Numbered from the stretch's first letter, positions 47,587-58,795 are shown. The stretch: 64,000 nt of DNA from Enterobacterales bacterium CwR94 (GCA_002837195.1 KZ478063.1:314584-378583), one strand, 5' to 3'. Program-made: numbers and translations. The notes: generated from the letters alone by a model not told the origin.

Positions 47587-48510
47587 ATGACGTATGCACT
47601 GGAACTTGAAAAGCTGGCGAAGACCTATCCCGGTGGCGTTCAGGCGCTGAAAGGGATTGATCTTAACGTTGAAGCTGGCGATTTTTATGCTTTGTTGGGG
47701 CCAAATGGCGCGGGTAAATCTACCACCATCGGCATTATCAGCTCGCTGGTGAACAAGAGCGCCGGCAAGGTGCGCGTGTTTGGCTACGATTTGTCACATG
47801 ATGTGGTCAATGCTAAGCGCCAACTGGGCCTGGTGCCGCAGGAATTTAACTTCAACCCTTTTGAAACCGTGATGCAAATCGTGGTCAATCAGGCCGGTTA
47901 TTATGGCGTGGAGCGCGCTGAAGCCAACGTGCGAGCGGAGAAATACCTCAAACAGCTCGACCTGTGGGAAAAGCGTAACGAACGCGCGCGGATGCTGTCC
48001 GGTGGCATGAAACGTCGCCTGATGATTGCCCGTGCCTTGATGCATGAACCCAAACTGTTGATCCTTGATGAGCCAACGGCGGGGGTGGACATTGAACTGC
48101 GCCGTTCAATGTGGCTGTTCCTGCAAGAGTTGAATGCCAAAGGCACCACCATTATTTTGACCACCCACTATCTCGAAGAGGCTGAAATGCTGTGCCGCAA
48201 TATCGGCATTATTCAACGCGGTGAGTTGGTGGAAAACACCTCAATGAAGGCGCTGCTGGCCAAACTTAAATCAGAAACCTTTATTCTGGATCTTGCGCCG
48301 AAAAGCCCGCTGCCGCAGTTAGAAGGCTTCCAATACCGCTTAGTGGATAACACCACTTTAGAAGTTGAAGTGCTGCGCGAGCAGGGGCTGAACAGCGTGT
48401 TTAGTCAACTGAGCGCCCAGGGCATTAACGTGCTGAGTATGCGAAATAAAGCCAACCGTCTGGAAGAGCTGTTTGTCGGATTAACACAAGGAAAGGGGGC
48501 TTCAGCATGA
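47587..48510 (+). CDS. yadG: ABC-2 transporter ATPase YadG
   Basis: A 307-residue ABC ATPase, nearly identical in layout to E. coli YadG. Walker A is [20 protein letters not shown], the signature [20 protein letters not shown], Walker [23 protein letters not shown]-terminal extension (about 220-307) is typical of exporters. It pairs with YadH, whose start overlaps by 4 bp. The substrate is unknown. Confidence 0.95.
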   Translation: MTYALELEKLAKTYPGGVQALKGIDLNVEAGDFYALLGPNGAGKSTTIGIISSLVNKSAGKVRVFGYDLSHDVVNAKRQLGLVPQEFNFNPFETVMQIVVNQAGYYGVERAEANVRAEKYLKQLDLWEKRNERARMLSGGMKRRLMIARALMHEPKLLILDEPTAGVDIELRRSMWLFLQELNAKGTTIILTTHYLEEAEMLCRNIGIIQRGELVENTSMKALLAKLKSETFILDLAPKSPLPQLEGFQYRLVDNTTLEVEVLREQGLNSVFSQLSAQGINVLSMRNKANRLEELFVGLTQGKGASA

Positions 48511-49277
48511 CGCATCTTTATTGGGTTGCCCTGAAAAGTATTTGGGCAAAAGAGATTAACCGGTTTGCCCGCATCTGGATCCAGACGCTGGTGCCGCCCG
48601 TGATTACCATGACGTTGTATTTCATCATCTTTGGTAACTTGATCGGTTCGCGTATCGGCGAAATGCATGGTTTCAGCTACATGCAGTTTATCGTGCCGGG
48701 ATTGATCATGATGGCGGTGATCACCAACGCCTATGCCAATGTGGCATCCTCTTTCTTCAGTGCGAAGTTTCAGCGCAATATTGAAGAGCTGTTGGTGGCA
48801 CCGGTGCCGACGCATATTATTATTGCCGGTTATGTTGGCGGTGGCGTGGCGCGTGGCGTCTGCGTCGGTGTGTTAGTGACGGCGATTTCCCTGTTCTTTG
48901 TGCCGTTCCAGGTGCACTCCTGGCTGATGGTGGCGGTGACATTGCTGCTGACGGCGATCCTGTTTTCGCTGGCGGGATTGCTCAATGCCGTGTTTGCGCG
49001 CACTTTCGATGACATCAGCCTGATCCCGACCTTTGTTTTAACCCCGTTAACCTATCTGGGCGGTGTCTTTTACTCGCTGACTCTGCTGCCGCCGTTCTGG
49101 CAGATGGTGTCAAAGCTGAACCCGGTGGTGTATATGATCAGCGGCTTCCGTTACGGTTTCCTGGGCATTAACGATGTGCCGTTGGCGTTTACGATGTCAG
49201 TGCTGGTGGCGTTTATTGCGGTGTTTTACGTGCTGGTGTATGTGTTGATTCAGCGCGGCAGAGGGTTGCGCACCTAG
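48507..49277 (+). CDS. yadH: ABC-2 transporter permease YadH
   Basis: A 256-residue ABC-2 family permease with about six membrane helices, for example LVPPVITMTLYFIIFGNLIG, FIVPGLIMMAVITNAYANVA and the C-terminal VLVAFIAVFYVLVYVLIQRG. The ATG overlaps the yadG stop (ATGA). With YadG it forms a probable exporter of unknown substrate. Confidence 0.94.
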   Translation: MTHLYWVALKSIWAKEINRFARIWIQTLVPPVITMTLYFIIFGNLIGSRIGEMHGFSYMQFIVPGLIMMAVITNAYANVASSFFSAKFQRNIEELLVAPVPTHIIIAGYVGGGVARGVCVGVLVTAISLFFVPFQVHSWLMVAVTLLLTAILFSLAGLLNAVFARTFDDISLIPTFVLTPLTYLGGVFYSLTLLPPFWQMVSKLNPVVYMISGFRYGFLGINDVPLAFTMSVLVAFIAVFYVLVYVLIQRGRGLRT

Positions 49278-49283
49278 TAAGAG

Positions 49284-49309
49284 AAGAGGGAGCCAACGGG
49301 CTCCCTCTT
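49284..49309. terminator. Bidirectional terminator between yadH and panD
   Basis: AAGAGGGAGCC-AACG-GGCTCCCTCTT is a perfect 11-bp stem, 6 bp after the yadH stop and 5 bp before the panD stop, with TTTG following on the plus strand. Confidence 0.88.
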
Positions 49310-49314
49310 TGCTA

Positions 49315-49695
49315 TCAGGCCACCTGTACGGGCACGGCCTTTGCCAGACGTTTCATCTCGTTATCGCCTTCAAAATAGGCGACCTTCGGTTGCCAGCGGC
49401 GAGCCGCTTCATCGTCCATTTCAACGTAAGAGCAGATGATCAGCAAGTCACCGGCACAGGCGCAGCGTGCGGCGGCACCGTTCACCGAAATGATTTTTGA
49501 GCCACGCTCTGCCGCAATGGCGTAGGTTGAAAAGCGCTGCCCGTTGTTCACGTTGTAGATATCAATCGCTTCATACTCAAGGATCCCGGAGGCATCCAGA
49601 AAATCCTGGTCGATGGCGCAGGAGCCTTCATAGTGCAAATCCGCCTGAGTGACTTTGACGCGGTGGAGTTTGCCTTGCAACATCGTGCGTTTCAT
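49315..49695 (-). CDS. panD: Aspartate 1-decarboxylase proenzyme PanD
   Basis: A 126-residue pyruvoyl enzyme making beta-alanine from aspartate for pantothenate synthesis. Self-processing occurs between Gly24 and Ser25 in [30 protein letters not shown] and [15 protein letters not shown] are conserved. Length equals E. coli PanD. It lies downstream of panBC with a 76-bp gap and probably has its own promoter. Confidence 0.97.
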   Translation of the reverse strand: MKRTMLQGKLHRVKVTQADLHYEGSCAIDQDFLDASGILEYEAIDIYNVNNGQRFSTYAIAAERGSKIISVNGAAARCACAGDLLIICSYVEMDDEAARRWQPKVAYFEGDNEMKRLAKAVPVQVA

Positions 49696-49771
49696 AACCG
49701 TCTACCTTTCTCATGACAACTGGAAATGCTGAATAAATGACCGCCAGTATTATGCTGACGGCGCGTTTTGT

Positions 49772-50626
49772 CTACTGCGTCAAATCAACCTGCTGATTAT
49801 CGATCAGGCGCGCATTGCCTAACCAGGCAGCCATTAATACCACGGCGCGCTGGCTTTCGGTGTTCAACGGCAACAGCGTTTCAGCATCGCAAATCGCCAG
49901 ACCGTCTGGGCGGAAACCCTGCTCAGTCAGTTGTTGCTCTGCGTCAGCAATGATGTCATCCACATGGCGTTCACCGTTACTCAGGCGCTCAGCCATCGTG
50001 TGCATGATTTTACTCAGTGCGGGGGCCAGCTTACGCTCATCGGCAGTGAGATAACCGTTGCGAGAACTCAACGCCAGGCCATCTTTGGCGCGCACCGTCG
50101 GTACACCGACCACCTCAATGTCATAGCCCATGTCCGCGACCATTTTGCGGATCAGCGCCAACTGCTGATAATCCTTTTCGCCAAAGCAGGCAAGGTCGGG
50201 CTGCACCAAATTAAACAGTTTGCTGACGATGGTGGATACACCGCGAAAGTGGCCAGGGCGACTGGCGCCTTCCAGCAGAGTTGAAAGGCCGGGGACATCG
50301 ACCGATGTTTGGGTATCCAGCCCTTTGGGATAGACATCTTTTGGGGCAGGGGCAAACACCAAATCGACATTGCGGCGATTGAGTTTTTCGCAATCTTCCT
50401 GCAGCGTGCGCGGATAGCGTGCTAAATCGTCAGCACGCTCAAACTGCATCGGGTTGACGAAAATCGTAACCACCACGATATCGCCCCGTTCGCGGGCTTC
50501 ATCCACCAGGGTCATATGCCCATCGTGCAGATTGCCCATGGTCGGTACCAGGGCAATGCGTTTACCTTCTTGCCGCCAGCGACGAATTTCACGTCGCAGC
50601 ATCGGCAATGTTTCAATAATCAGCAC
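49772..50626 (-). CDS. panC: Pantothenate synthetase PanC
   Basis: A 284-residue ligase joining pantoate and beta-alanine through a pantoyl-adenylate. Nucleotidyltransferase motifs are [20 protein letters not shown] (HxGH) and [19 protein letters not shown] (KMSKS-like position); [20 protein letters not shown] is conserved. It begins 13 bp after panB, forming the panBC operon. Confidence 0.97.
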   Translation of the reverse strand: MLIIETLPMLRREIRRWRQEGKRIALVPTMGNLHDGHMTLVDEARERGDIVVVTIFVNPMQFERADDLARYPRTLQEDCEKLNRRNVDLVFAPAPKDVYPKGLDTQTSVDVPGLSTLLEGASRPGHFRGVSTIVSKLFNLVQPDLACFGEKDYQQLALIRKMVADMGYDIEVVGVPTVRAKDGLALSSRNGYLTADERKLAPALSKIMHTMAERLSNGERHVDDIIADAEQQLTEQGFRPDGLAICDAETLLPLNTESQRAVVLMAAWLGNARLIDNQQVDLTQ

Positions 50627-50639
50627 AGTTGACTCCTGT

Positions 50640-51434
50640 TTACTGGAAACTATGTTCCGCAGCGGGATAGGTCCCCGCTTCTACTTCCGCAATGTACGCG
50701 CGAACGGCCGCACGAATATCTGGCTGGCCGGTCAAAAAGTTTTTGGCGAATTTGGGGATATGGCCTCCGGTAACACCAAAAGCGTCGTGCATGACCAGAA
50801 TTTGACCATCGGTGGCGTTGCCCGCCCCGATACCGATGACAGGAATGCTCAGGGCTTCAGTCACGCGCTTCGCCAGTGAGACCGGGACGCACTCCAGCAC
50901 CAGTAATTGCAGGCCAGCGGCTTCCAGCGCCAGTGCATCGGCCAGCAAGCGCTCGGCGGCTTCACTGTCGCGGCCCTGTACTTTATAGCCGCCAAAAACA
51001 TTCACCGATTGTGGCGTCAGGCCCAGGTGACCACAGACAGGTACGCTGCGCTCGGCCAGCATACGAACGGTTTCCACCAGCCAGGCTCCGCCTTCCAGTT
51101 TCACCATATTGGCGCCTGCACGCATAAGCTGTGCGGCATTGGCGAACGTCTGTTCAGGCGTGGCGTAGGCCATAAAGGGTAAATCAGACATCAGTAATGC
51201 CTGTGGCGCACCGCGGCGTACGGCGGCGGTATGATAGGCGATATCCTCTACGGTGACCGGCAACGTGGAATCATGCCCTTGTACCGTCATGCCAAGAGAA
51301 TCACCAATCAGCATCACACCGATACCTTCATCGGCGAACAAGCGGGCGAAACTGAAATCGTAGGCGGTCAGGGTGGCGAACTTCTTGCCCTGCTGCTTCC
51401 ACTGGCGCAATTGCGTAAGGGTGGTGGGTTTCAT
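50640..51434 (-). CDS. panB: Ketopantoate hydroxymethyltransferase PanB
   Basis: A 264-residue TIM-barrel enzyme transferring a hydroxymethyl group from methylene-THF to 2-ketoisovalerate. Motifs are [20 protein letters not shown] (metal-binding Asp), [20 protein letters not shown] and [20 protein letters not shown]. It starts [20 protein letters not shown] and precedes panC. Confidence 0.97.
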   Translation of the reverse strand: MKPTTLTQLRQWKQQGKKFATLTAYDFSFARLFADEGIGVMLIGDSLGMTVQGHDSTLPVTVEDIAYHTAAVRRGAPQALLMSDLPFMAYATPEQTFANAAQLMRAGANMVKLEGGAWLVETVRMLAERSVPVCGHLGLTPQSVNVFGGYKVQGRDSEAAERLLADALALEAAGLQLLVLECVPVSLAKRVTEALSIPVIGIGAGNATDGQILVMHDAFGVTGGHIPKFAKNFLTGQPDIRAAVRAYIAEVEAGTYPAAEHSFQ

Positions 51435-51501
51435 AGCAACCTCTACAGAATTTTCTTGTGGGGTATCTTAATCAAAGCGCGTCGGCAAAGAAATGGCAGG
51501 T

Positions 51502-51978
51502 TTACCAGCGCTGAATAGCGCTGCAGTCAAGCTGGGTTAAAACGTGATTGAGTGGGGTGCCATCCGGCAGCGTTGCCTGCGGGGCAATTTCCAACAGCGG
51601 CACCAACATAAAGGCGCGATTAAGCATGTCGTAGTGCGGCACCGTCAGACGGGGCGTGTTTAGCGTTAATTGACCAAACAGCATAATGTCTAAGTCGAGT
51701 GTGCGGGCTCCCCAGCGCTCTTCTTTGCGCACGCGGCCCTGTTCCAACTCTATGCGTTGGGTGTGATCGAGGAGGGCTTCGGGAGCCAATGCAGTTTCCA
51801 GCTCAACGGCGGCATTCAGATAATCAGGCTGATCTTGTGGGCCGTAGGGTGGCGTGCGGTAAAAAGCCGATACCGCGATAAGTTCGGTGTGCGGCAGGGT
51901 GCGCAGCGCGTTCAGCGCTGCATCGACCTGGGCCAAAGGATCGGCAAGATTGCTCCCCAGTGCCAACCAAACGCGCAT
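51502..51978 (-). CDS. folK: 6-hydroxymethyl-7,8-dihydropterin pyrophosphokinase FolK
   Basis: A 158-residue folate-pathway kinase. It begins [20 protein letters not shown]; the HPPK signature is RWGARTLDLDIMLFGQ with catalytic Asp pair; LTVPHYDMLNRAFMLVPLLE follows. Its ATG overlaps the pcnB stop by one base (TAATG arrangement), so translation is probably coupled to pcnB. Confidence 0.96.
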   Translation of the reverse strand: MRVWLALGSNLADPLAQVDAALNALRTLPHTELIAVSAFYRTPPYGPQDQPDYLNAAVELETALAPEALLDHTQRIELEQGRVRKEERWGARTLDLDIMLFGQLTLNTPRLTVPHYDMLNRAFMLVPLLEIAPQATLPDGTPLNHVLTQLDCSAIQRW

Positions 51979-53372
51979 TATGCGTCAGATTCCCGGCGCG
52001 GAGCAGGGCGCTTGCGCGGGCGACGTGTGCGACGGCGCGGCACAGGGTCATCACCCAGGGTATTCATCATGGTTTTTTGCTGCGGCGGTGCGGCCGTCTG
52101 GAATTCGCCCCACCAGGCGGTCAGACGCTGCAATTCCTGGTTATTCTCAACATCGGCACGCAACGCCAGCAAGTCATAGGCGGCACGGAATTTTGGATGC
52201 TCCATCAGCTTCCATGCGCGCTTACCGTGGCGGCGTGGCAAACGCAATTGCAGTTGCCAAATATCACGCACCAAACTGGTAATACGTTTAGGAATAGCAA
52301 GGGCACGGCAGGCTTCGTCCAGCACATCGTTCATCGCCAACGCAAAGGCGTCGTAGTACACCAGACCACTCTCTTGCGCGATTTTTTGCGCCGATTCTAG
52401 CAGGGTGTACCAGAACATGGCGGCAAACAAAAAGGCGGGATTAACACGCTGATTGTTTTGCAGACGCGTATCGGTATTTTTAAATACCTGCGCCAGCATG
52501 CGCTCCATATTGCTGTCGCCGCGATCGGTAAAGGTGCGAGAAAGCGTAGGAAAAAGGGGCTGAAACAGCTGATACTCGCGCAGCTTCAGGTAGGTCTCGT
52601 AGCCATAGCCCGCTTGCAGCAGCTTCAGGGCTTCCTCAAACAGGCGGGCGGGCGGAATATCATTCAGCAGTGTCGCCAGACGCGGAATCGGCTCGGCGGT
52701 TTCTGGCGCAATTGACATATTCAGCTTGGCGGCAAAACGGACGACGCGCAGCATGCGCACCGGGTCTTCACGATAGCGGGTTTCCGGTTCACCAATCATG
52801 CGCACAATGCCTTCGCGCAGGTCGCTCAGGCCACCGACATAATCACGTACGGTGAAATCGGATACGCTGTAATACAGGCTGTTGATGGTCAGGTCGCGAC
52901 GTTGGGCATCATCTTCAATAGAACCGAAAATGTTATCGCGCAGCAGCATGCCATTCTGACCGCGCTGCGTTTCGGTATCGCTGGTCGCTTCATGATGGCC
53001 GCGAAAGGTGGCGACTTCGATAATTTCAGGGCCAAACATCACGTGTGCCAAGCGGAAGCGGCGTCCAACTAAGCGGCAATTGCGGAACAGTTTGCGCATT
53101 TGCTCGGGTGTTGCGTTGGTCGTGATGTCGAAATCTTTGGGTTTTTTACCCAGTAGCAAATCGCGTACGCCACCACCGACTAAATAGGCTTCATAGCCTG
53201 CTTTATTCAGGCGATACAAAACCTTAAGCGCATTTTCACTAATGTCTTTGCGCGAAATGTTATGACCATCGCGAGGAATAATATTCAACGGTGTAATGAC
53301 GGTTTCCACCTCAGGTAGCGCCTCGTCTCGGCTCAGGACCTTGCGGCAAAAATTAGCGACTCGGGTAAAAAT
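51978..53372 (-). CDS. pcnB: Poly(A) polymerase I PcnB, starting at a rare ATT codon
   Basis: A 464-residue RNA-tailing enzyme promoting RNA decay. The nucleotidyltransferase core reads [20 protein letters not shown] then [20 protein letters not shown]; the C-terminus is Arg-rich. The first conventional in-frame start is GTG 53309, but the frame upstream encodes [20 protein letters not shown], matching the known E. coli N-terminus. That N-terminus begins at an ATT codon in E. coli (established), and here ATT is at 53372-53370 with GAGG upstream. A non-AUG start limits PcnB level, since excess is toxic. Confidence 0.93.
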   Translation of the reverse strand: MFTRVANFCRKVLSRDEALPEVETVITPLNIIPRDGHNISRKDISENALKVLYRLNKAGYEAYLVGGGVRDLLLGKKPKDFDITTNATPEQMRKLFRNCRLVGRRFRLAHVMFGPEIIEVATFRGHHEATSDTETQRGQNGMLLRDNIFGSIEDDAQRRDLTINSLYYSVSDFTVRDYVGGLSDLREGIVRMIGEPETRYREDPVRMLRVVRFAAKLNMSIAPETAEPIPRLATLLNDIPPARLFEEALKLLQAGYGYETYLKLREYQLFQPLFPTLSRTFTDRGDSNMERMLAQVFKNTDTRLQNNQRVNPAFLFAAMFWYTLLESAQKIAQESGLVYYDAFALAMNDVLDEACRALAIPKRITSLVRDIWQLQLRLPRRHGKRAWKLMEHPKFRAAYDLLALRADVENNQELQRLTAWWGEFQTAAPPQQKTMMNTLGDDPVPRRRTRRPRKRPAPRRESDA

Positions 53373-53432
53373 AGGACACCTCTACAGTGACGAAAAAAGA
53401 GCAAGGTTTTGTAAATTGCGGCTCATCATAGC

Positions 53433-54344
53433 TTAGCGAGACGCTTTTAGGAATGCTGAGTTGTTCAGCGTGCCGGGTACCGCACTTTGCTGGGGTAACC
53501 TGGAGGGTTGCCAGCGCGCCACAGCCTCGGCTAAAAATGCACTTTGTGACAGATCACGCCATGCCGGATGCACCGTCTGGCCCAGAAAACGCAACGCTTC
53601 AACCAGCACCGGTAGGGTATCGCCCTCGGGGAGCGGCGGCGCATGATTCTGTTTTGACAATTTGTTGCCGTCTGCATTCAGCGCCAGTGGCAAATGCAGC
53701 CAGGCGGGCGGCGTCCAGCCCAACTGTTGATAAAGCGTAATTTGTCGCGGTGTCGGTTCAATCAGATCGGCACCGCGTACCACTTCGGTAATACCCTGAG
53801 CGTGGTCATCCACCACCACGGCCAAATTATAGGCAAACAGACCGTCACGGCGGTGGATAATAAAATCTTCGGCTGCCAGCGCGGGATTGACAGGAATACG
53901 TCCGCGCAGTTGATCGGTAAAATGTGTTACCGGGCTGTCGACTTTCAGGCGCAGTGCGGCATTGTCCGCAGGCAATCCACGGTCACGGCAGTGGCGATCG
54001 TAAAAGCCGCCCTGTTGCTGAATGCGTTGGCGTGGACAATCGCAATAGTAGCCTTGTCCCTGCTGAATAAGGCGTTCCAGCACCTCGCGGTAGGCTTCAT
54101 GCCGCTGAGATTGCCACAGGATGTCGCCATCCCAATACAATCCATAACGTTCGAGTTGCTGCAAGATACGAGAGGCTGCACCGCTGATTTCGCGCGGTGG
54201 ATCGATGTCTTCAATACGAACACGCCATTGGCCTCGATGCGCACGCGCTTGTAGCCAACTGCCGAGTGCGGCAATGAGCGAACCAAAATGGAGGTCGCCA
54301 GAAGGTGAGGGGGCAAAGCGCCCAATGTAATCAGAGTGGTTCAT
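53433..54344 (-). CDS. gluQ: Glutamyl-Q tRNA(Asp) synthetase GluQ
   Basis: A 303-residue truncated GluRS paralogue that glutamylates queuosine in tRNA(Asp). It has the catalytic core only: [20 protein letters not shown] (HIGH-like), [15 protein letters not shown], and [20 protein letters not shown] (KMSKS-like); the anticodon-binding half is absent. A zinc-type cluster appears as [12 protein letters not shown] 54344 ([10 protein letters not shown]) was chosen; the frame opens 51 codons upstream. It follows dksA, as in E. coli. Confidence 0.95.
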   Translation of the reverse strand: MNHSDYIGRFAPSPSGDLHFGSLIAALGSWLQARAHRGQWRVRIEDIDPPREISGAASRILQQLERYGLYWDGDILWQSQRHEAYREVLERLIQQGQGYYCDCPRQRIQQQGGFYDRHCRDRGLPADNAALRLKVDSPVTHFTDQLRGRIPVNPALAAEDFIIHRRDGLFAYNLAVVVDDHAQGITEVVRGADLIEPTPRQITLYQQLGWTPPAWLHLPLALNADGNKLSKQNHAPPLPEGDTLPVLVEALRFLGQTVHPAWRDLSQSAFLAEAVARWQPSRLPQQSAVPGTLNNSAFLKASR

Positions 54345-54402
54345 ACAGGGAATAGGGTGCCGGAACGCGCTGAGCGTTCGGGCACCGATACGATTACCGG
54401 GA

Positions 54403-54858
54403 TTAGCCAGCCATCTGTTTTTCGCGAATTTCTGCCAGCGTTTTGCAGTCAATGCAAAGGTCAGCAGTCGGACGCGCTTCCAAACGACGGATACCAATCT
54501 CGACGCCGCAAGAATCGCAGTAGCCGAAATCTTCGTCTTCTACTTTCTTCAGCGTTTTTTCGATCTTCTTGATCAGCTTACGCTCACGGTCACGGTTACG
54601 CAGTTCGAGGCTAAATTCCTCTTCCTGTGCAGCGCGATCCACGGGATCAGGGAAGTTAGCAGCTTCATCCTGCATATGAGAGACCGTACGGTCGACTTCA
54701 TCCCTGAGTTGATTGCGCCACGCTTCAAGAATCTTCTTGAAGTGCGTCAGCTGGGCGTCGTTCATATACTCTTCGCCCGGCTTCACCTGATAAGGTTCAA
54801 CACCTGCAATGGCGAGAATACTCAGGGACGATGTTTTACGGTTTTGCCCTTCTTGCAT
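54403..54858 (-). CDS. dksA: RNA polymerase-binding transcription factor DksA
   Basis: A 151-residue factor that works with ppGpp in the RNA polymerase secondary channel. The coiled-coil tip carries [20 protein letters not shown] (the DxxDxA acidic tip); the zinc finger is [12 protein letters not shown] and [14 protein letters not shown]. Length and sequence are almost identical to E. coli DksA. ATG 54858 ([14 protein letters not shown]) was preferred to the 25-codon upstream extension. Confidence 0.97.
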   Translation of the reverse strand: MQEGQNRKTSSLSILAIAGVEPYQVKPGEEYMNDAQLTHFKKILEAWRNQLRDEVDRTVSHMQDEAANFPDPVDRAAQEEEFSLELRNRDRERKLIKKIEKTLKKVEDEDFGYCDSCGVEIGIRRLEARPTADLCIDCKTLAEIREKQMAG

Positions 54859-55037
54859 GTTGGTTCTCCTGGATAACACGCACAATCGATCCCCAAAGGG
54901 GAAAAAACAGGCCGCTATAAATAGCAGAAGCAATTAAGGATGGCAATTATTCCTGAATGCACCTTGACAAGCCTGTGAGTCACCGCGTAATTAGCGCGGG
55001 CTCGGAACGCGTCTATATGAGCAAATCGCGTTACGTT

Positions 55038-55742
55038 TTACAACTCCAGGCTTATGGAGGTTGCTAAATTGATCCCTAACGGAGACAACTCAGCACGGTA
55101 CGTCAGGATTTCAACGCCGCATTGCTTCGCCTGTGCCAGTAGCTCTGCATATTTCGCATCGATATGCCGTGCGGGGGAAACGTCCTCAATTCCCGAATGC
55201 ATGACTGCAAACAAGAGAACCGCGCGATGGCCTTGAGCCGCCACGCTCATCAGCTCCCGAAGGTGCTTCTGACCGCGCGCAGTAACGGCATCCGGGAAGT
55301 ACCCCTTGCCTTGATGCAAGAGTGTCACGGATTTCACTTCAATATAGCAGTTTCTGCGGCCCTCTGCCTGAAGCATAAAATCAATCCGGCTCTGTTCTGT
55401 GCCGTATTTCACCTCGGAACGCAGGGTTTGGTAACCCTGTAGTTCGCTAACAATGTTTGCCTCTAATGCCTCTTTCACAATCTGGTTTGCGCGTAATGTG
55501 TTCACACAAATCAGATTTCCCTCAGCGGTTTGTGTGAGCTCCCAACTGTGCGGGTATTTGCGAGCCAGGTTGTCACTGGTGGAGTACCACACAGTATCGC
55601 CTGGCGTGGCACAGCCAGTCATAGCACCAGTGTTTGCGCAATGCAGCGTGAACGTTTCTCCTGAAGAGGTGACAACATCGGCCAGAAAGCGTTTGTAGCG
55701 GCTAATCAGGGTCGCGGATTGCAAGGCGGGTGTGAACTGCAT
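55038..55742 (-). CDS. sfsA: SfsA, sugar fermentation stimulation family protein
   Basis: A 234-residue protein, the same length as E. coli SfsA, with an N-terminal OB-like domain and a PD-(D/E)XK nuclease-like fold in the family. Motifs are [70 protein letters not shown] and [20 protein letters not shown]. The biochemical role is unresolved. ATG 55742 was chosen over an upstream start. The 179 bp to dksA presumably contain the dksA promoter. Confidence 0.95.
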   Translation of the reverse strand: MQFTPALQSATLISRYKRFLADVVTSSGETFTLHCANTGAMTGCATPGDTVWYSTSDNLARKYPHSWELTQTAEGNLICVNTLRANQIVKEALEANIVSELQGYQTLRSEVKYGTEQSRIDFMLQAEGRRNCYIEVKSVTLLHQGKGYFPDAVTARGQKHLRELMSVAAQGHRAVLLFAVMHSGIEDVSPARHIDAKYAELLAQAKQCGVEILTYRAELSPLGINLATSISLEL

Positions 55743-55750
55743 AAAAATCC

Positions 55751-56281
55751 TCAGGAAAGTAGGGGCCACTGGGCCAGGCTGCGATAGCGCGTACGCCCTT
55801 GTGTCTGCTCAGAGGCAAACAGATGAAAATGCTCGATGACGCAAGACCAATGAAACCCGCGCGGTGGAACGGCCACAGGCTGATGGGCACCGCGCAGCAA
55901 AGTGATATGAGGGTGAAAGGGCAGCGGGCTTTGATAGCACCCACTGCGGGCTGCTTGTGAACGTAACAGGGCCGCGAGTTGCAGCAGCCCTCTGGGGGCT
56001 TGTCGGCAGCCTAACCAAACCACGCCAGGCCGTGGCCAGTGTCCTGCATCATCCAGATGCAGGTTAAAGGCCGGTTGTTGAATACGCGCTGCCAAGCGTT
56101 GTAACTGTTGTGATTTCTCAGCACTGACATCGCCTAAAAAGGCCAGTGTTAAATGGAGGTTAGCGGCTGCCACAGGCTTTCCCGCCTCTGCTGTAAATTG
56201 TGCGGCGCGCCAGTGAACAAGTTCTTGCTGCAAGGTTTCTGGCAAAGCGATACCAAAAAACAGTCGCGGGGTGTGGGCCAT
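55751..56281 (-). CDS. thpR: RNA 2',3'-cyclic phosphodiesterase ThpR (LigT)
   Basis: A 176-residue 2H phosphoesterase. Both catalytic HxT motifs are present: [14 protein letters not shown] and [14 protein letters not shown]. Members hydrolyse 2',3'-cyclic phosphate RNA and can show reversible ligase activity. It lies 8 bp upstream of sfsA on the same strand and is divergent from hrpB. Confidence 0.94.
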   Translation of the reverse strand: MAHTPRLFFGIALPETLQQELVHWRAAQFTAEAGKPVAAANLHLTLAFLGDVSAEKSQQLQRLAARIQQPAFNLHLDDAGHWPRPGVVWLGCRQAPRGLLQLAALLRSQAARSGCYQSPLPFHPHITLLRGAHQPVAVPPRGFHWSCVIEHFHLFASEQTQGRTRYRSLAQWPLLS

Positions 56282-56353
56282 TGTTTCCTCCGATTTAACC
56301 GGCTGAATGCTACAATGCTGGCCATCAGAAGACCAGGCTTCAGGACACCCGAT

Positions 56354-58795
56354 GTGAATGATCTCCCGGTAAGTGTTGTACTCCCCGATCTGTTGGCGGC
56401 TTTAGAAAAGGCCAATACGGTGCTGCTGGCCGCGCCCACCGGTGCAGGAAAATCGACCTGGCTCCCTCTGCAAATTATGCAGCAGGCCACCTTGCCTGGG
56501 CGCATTATTTTGTTAGAACCGCGCCGTCTGGCGGCTCGCAACGTGGCACAACGGCTGGCGGAGTTGCTGGGAGAGCAACCGGGCGACACTGTGGGTTACC
56601 GTCTGCGTGCTGAAACCTGTGTGAGTGCGCGTACGCGCCTGGAAGTGGTGACCGAAGGGATCCTGACGCGGATGGTGCAAAACGATCCCCTGTTAGAGGA
56701 TGTCTCGCTGGTTATCCTCGATGAATTCCACGAGCGCAGCCTGCAAGCCGATCTGGCACTGGCGCTGCTCCGCGATGTGCAGCAAGGCGTACGCGACGAC
56801 CTGAAACTTTTATTGATGTCAGCCACGCTGGATAACGCACGCCTGCGCGATCTGTTCCCCGATGCCCCCTTTATCCTTTCACAAGGACGCAGCTATCCCG
56901 TGGATCGCCGTTACAGTTCACTCCCTGCGCATTTGCGCCTGGAAGAGGGCGTTGCGCGAGAAGTCAGTGAGCTGTTAAGGCAGGAGTCGGGTTCGGTATT
57001 GGTGTTTTTACCGGGCACCGGTGAAATCCAGCGCGTGAAAACCTTACTCGAAGAGAAGGTGGCCCAGGATGTGGATATTGCGCCTTTGTACGGTGCCCTG
57101 ACGCTGGCCGATCAACGCAAAGCGATTCTGCCCGCCGCAGAAGGCCGCCGAAAAGTGGTGCTGGCGACCAATATCGCAGAAACCAGTCTGACGATCGAAG
57201 GGATTCGGTTAGTGGTGGACAGCGCGCTGGAGCGAGGGGCTTTTTATGACTTACGCAGTGGGTTAACGCGGCTACAAACGCAGCGCATTAGCCAGGCCTC
57301 CATGACGCAGCGCGCAGGGCGTGCCGGGCGTTTAGAGCCGGGTATCTGCATTCATTTAATCGGCAAAGAGCAGGCCGAGCGTGCGCCGACGCATGCAGAA
57401 CCTGAAATACTGCACAGTGATTTAAGTGGGCTGCGCCTGGAATTGCTGCAATGGGGCTGTCTGGATCTCACGCAGTTGTGTTGGATGGACACGCCACCCG
57501 CCACGGCTTTACGCGCCGCCGATTGTTTACTCCATCAGCTGCAGGCGACAGATGCGTCGGGCAAACTCACTTCGCGCGGGCGACGCATGGGGGAGATCGG
57601 CAGCGACCCGCGTATCGCAGCCTTGCTGGTCAGCGCTAAACAGCCCGATGAAGTCGCCACCGCATCGTTGCTGGCAGCCATTCTCGAAGAGCCTCCGCGC
57701 GGAGGCCTGGGGGATTTGCGTGAAGGGTTTTATCGGCCGCAAGCGCACTGGCAGCGACGCGCACAGGTATTGCAAAAACGCTGCGGCACGCCAGGCGGTG
57801 CCGTTGATATCACGCTGGCCCCTTCTTTATTAGTGAACGCGTTTCCCGATCGCCTGGCGCGCCGTCGTGGTCAACAAGGGCGCTATCAACTGGCGAACGG
57901 TTTAGGTGCCATGTTGGATGACGATAATGCCCTGACGCGTTACGAATGGTTGTTGGCACCCATACTGCTGCAAGGCAATGCGCAGGCAGATGCGCGAATT
58001 TTGCAGGCGATGCCCGTCGAACTGCCGGCGCTGTTAGCCGCCCATCCTGAGTTGCTCACGGTGAGCACGGAAGTGGAGTGGGACGAAGCGCGTGGGGCAT
58101 TGCGTACGTTGCGCCGCGAGCAAATTGGCCAACTCGTTTTGCGCGAACAGCCGCAGGCAAAACCTGAGTCGGCAGTGATGCAGCAGGCCATCGTGCGCTG
58201 GGTCGCCCGCAAGGGATTGAGCGTTTTAGACTGGACTCCTGCTGCCTTGCAGCTACGTTACCGATTACACTGCGCGGCAAAATGGTTACCCGATGAGGCG
58301 TGGCCCGCGACTGACGATGACGCGTTGCTTGCCGCTCTGGATAGCTGGCTACTGCCCTATTTGCAGCAGGTTCAGGAGGTGCGCACATTGCAGCAGGTTG
58401 ATCTGTGCCAGGCCCTCTTACATTTACTCACATGGTCACAACGCCAGCGGCTGGATACTGTGCTGCCAACTCATTACACTGTGCCAACCGGAAGTCGGCT
58501 CCCGCTTCGCTATGACAGAGAGAATCCTCCTGCGCTGGCGGTGCGTTTGCAGGAGATGTTTGGCGAGGCAGAGACGCCACGCGTGCTGGAAGGACGGATT
58601 GCGGTGGTACTGGAATTGCTCTCTCCCGCACAACGGCCGTTACAGGTTACCAGCGACCTGGCTGCTTTTTGGCACGGCGCATACCGCGACGTACAAAAAG
58701 AGATGAAAGGGCGTTATCCCAAACATCCCTGGCCTGATTCACCGGCCACGGCGCTGCCCACGCGGCGCACTAAAAAATTTACGCCTTCATCCTAA
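56354..58795 (+). CDS. hrpB: ATP-dependent helicase HrpB
   Basis: An 813-residue DEAH-family (SF2) helicase. Walker A is LLAAPTGAGKSTWLPLQIMQ, motif II VILDEFHERSLQADLALALL (DEFH rather than DEAH), motif III LLMSATLDN, motif V TNIAETSLTIEGIRLVVDS and motif VI QRAGRAGR. The HrpB C-terminal domain follows. GTG 56354 (MNDLPVSVVLPDLLAALEKA as translated) with AGGA at 56342 gives the family length (about 809); ATG 56315 is an alternative. The substrate is unknown. Confidence 0.94.
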   Translation: MNDLPVSVVLPDLLAALEKANTVLLAAPTGAGKSTWLPLQIMQQATLPGRIILLEPRRLAARNVAQRLAELLGEQPGDTVGYRLRAETCVSARTRLEVVTEGILTRMVQNDPLLEDVSLVILDEFHERSLQADLALALLRDVQQGVRDDLKLLLMSATLDNARLRDLFPDAPFILSQGRSYPVDRRYSSLPAHLRLEEGVAREVSELLRQESGSVLVFLPGTGEIQRVKTLLEEKVAQDVDIAPLYGALTLADQRKAILPAAEGRRKVVLATNIAETSLTIEGIRLVVDSALERGAFYDLRSGLTRLQTQRISQASMTQRAGRAGRLEPGICIHLIGKEQAERAPTHAEPEILHSDLSGLRLELLQWGCLDLTQLCWMDTPPATALRAADCLLHQLQATDASGKLTSRGRRMGEIGSDPRIAALLVSAKQPDEVATASLLAAILEEPPRGGLGDLREGFYRPQAHWQRRAQVLQKRCGTPGGAVDITLAPSLLVNAFPDRLARRRGQQGRYQLANGLGAMLDDDNALTRYEWLLAPILLQGNAQADARILQAMPVELPALLAAHPELLTVSTEVEWDEARGALRTLRREQIGQLVLREQPQAKPESAVMQQAIVRWVARKGLSVLDWTPAALQLRYRLHCAAKWLPDEAWPATDDDALLAALDSWLLPYLQQVQEVRTLQQVDLCQALLHLLTWSQRQRLDTVLPTHYTVPTGSRLPLRYDRENPPALAVRLQEMFGEAETPRVLEGRIAVVLELLSPAQRPLQVTSDLAAFWHGAYRDVQKEMKGRYPKHPWPDSPATALPTRRTKKFTPSS

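Noticed and set aside
47480-47599. 40-residue N-terminal extension of the carbonic anhydrase
   Set aside because: It would overlap the divergent yadG start, and the family begins at MKDI (47479).
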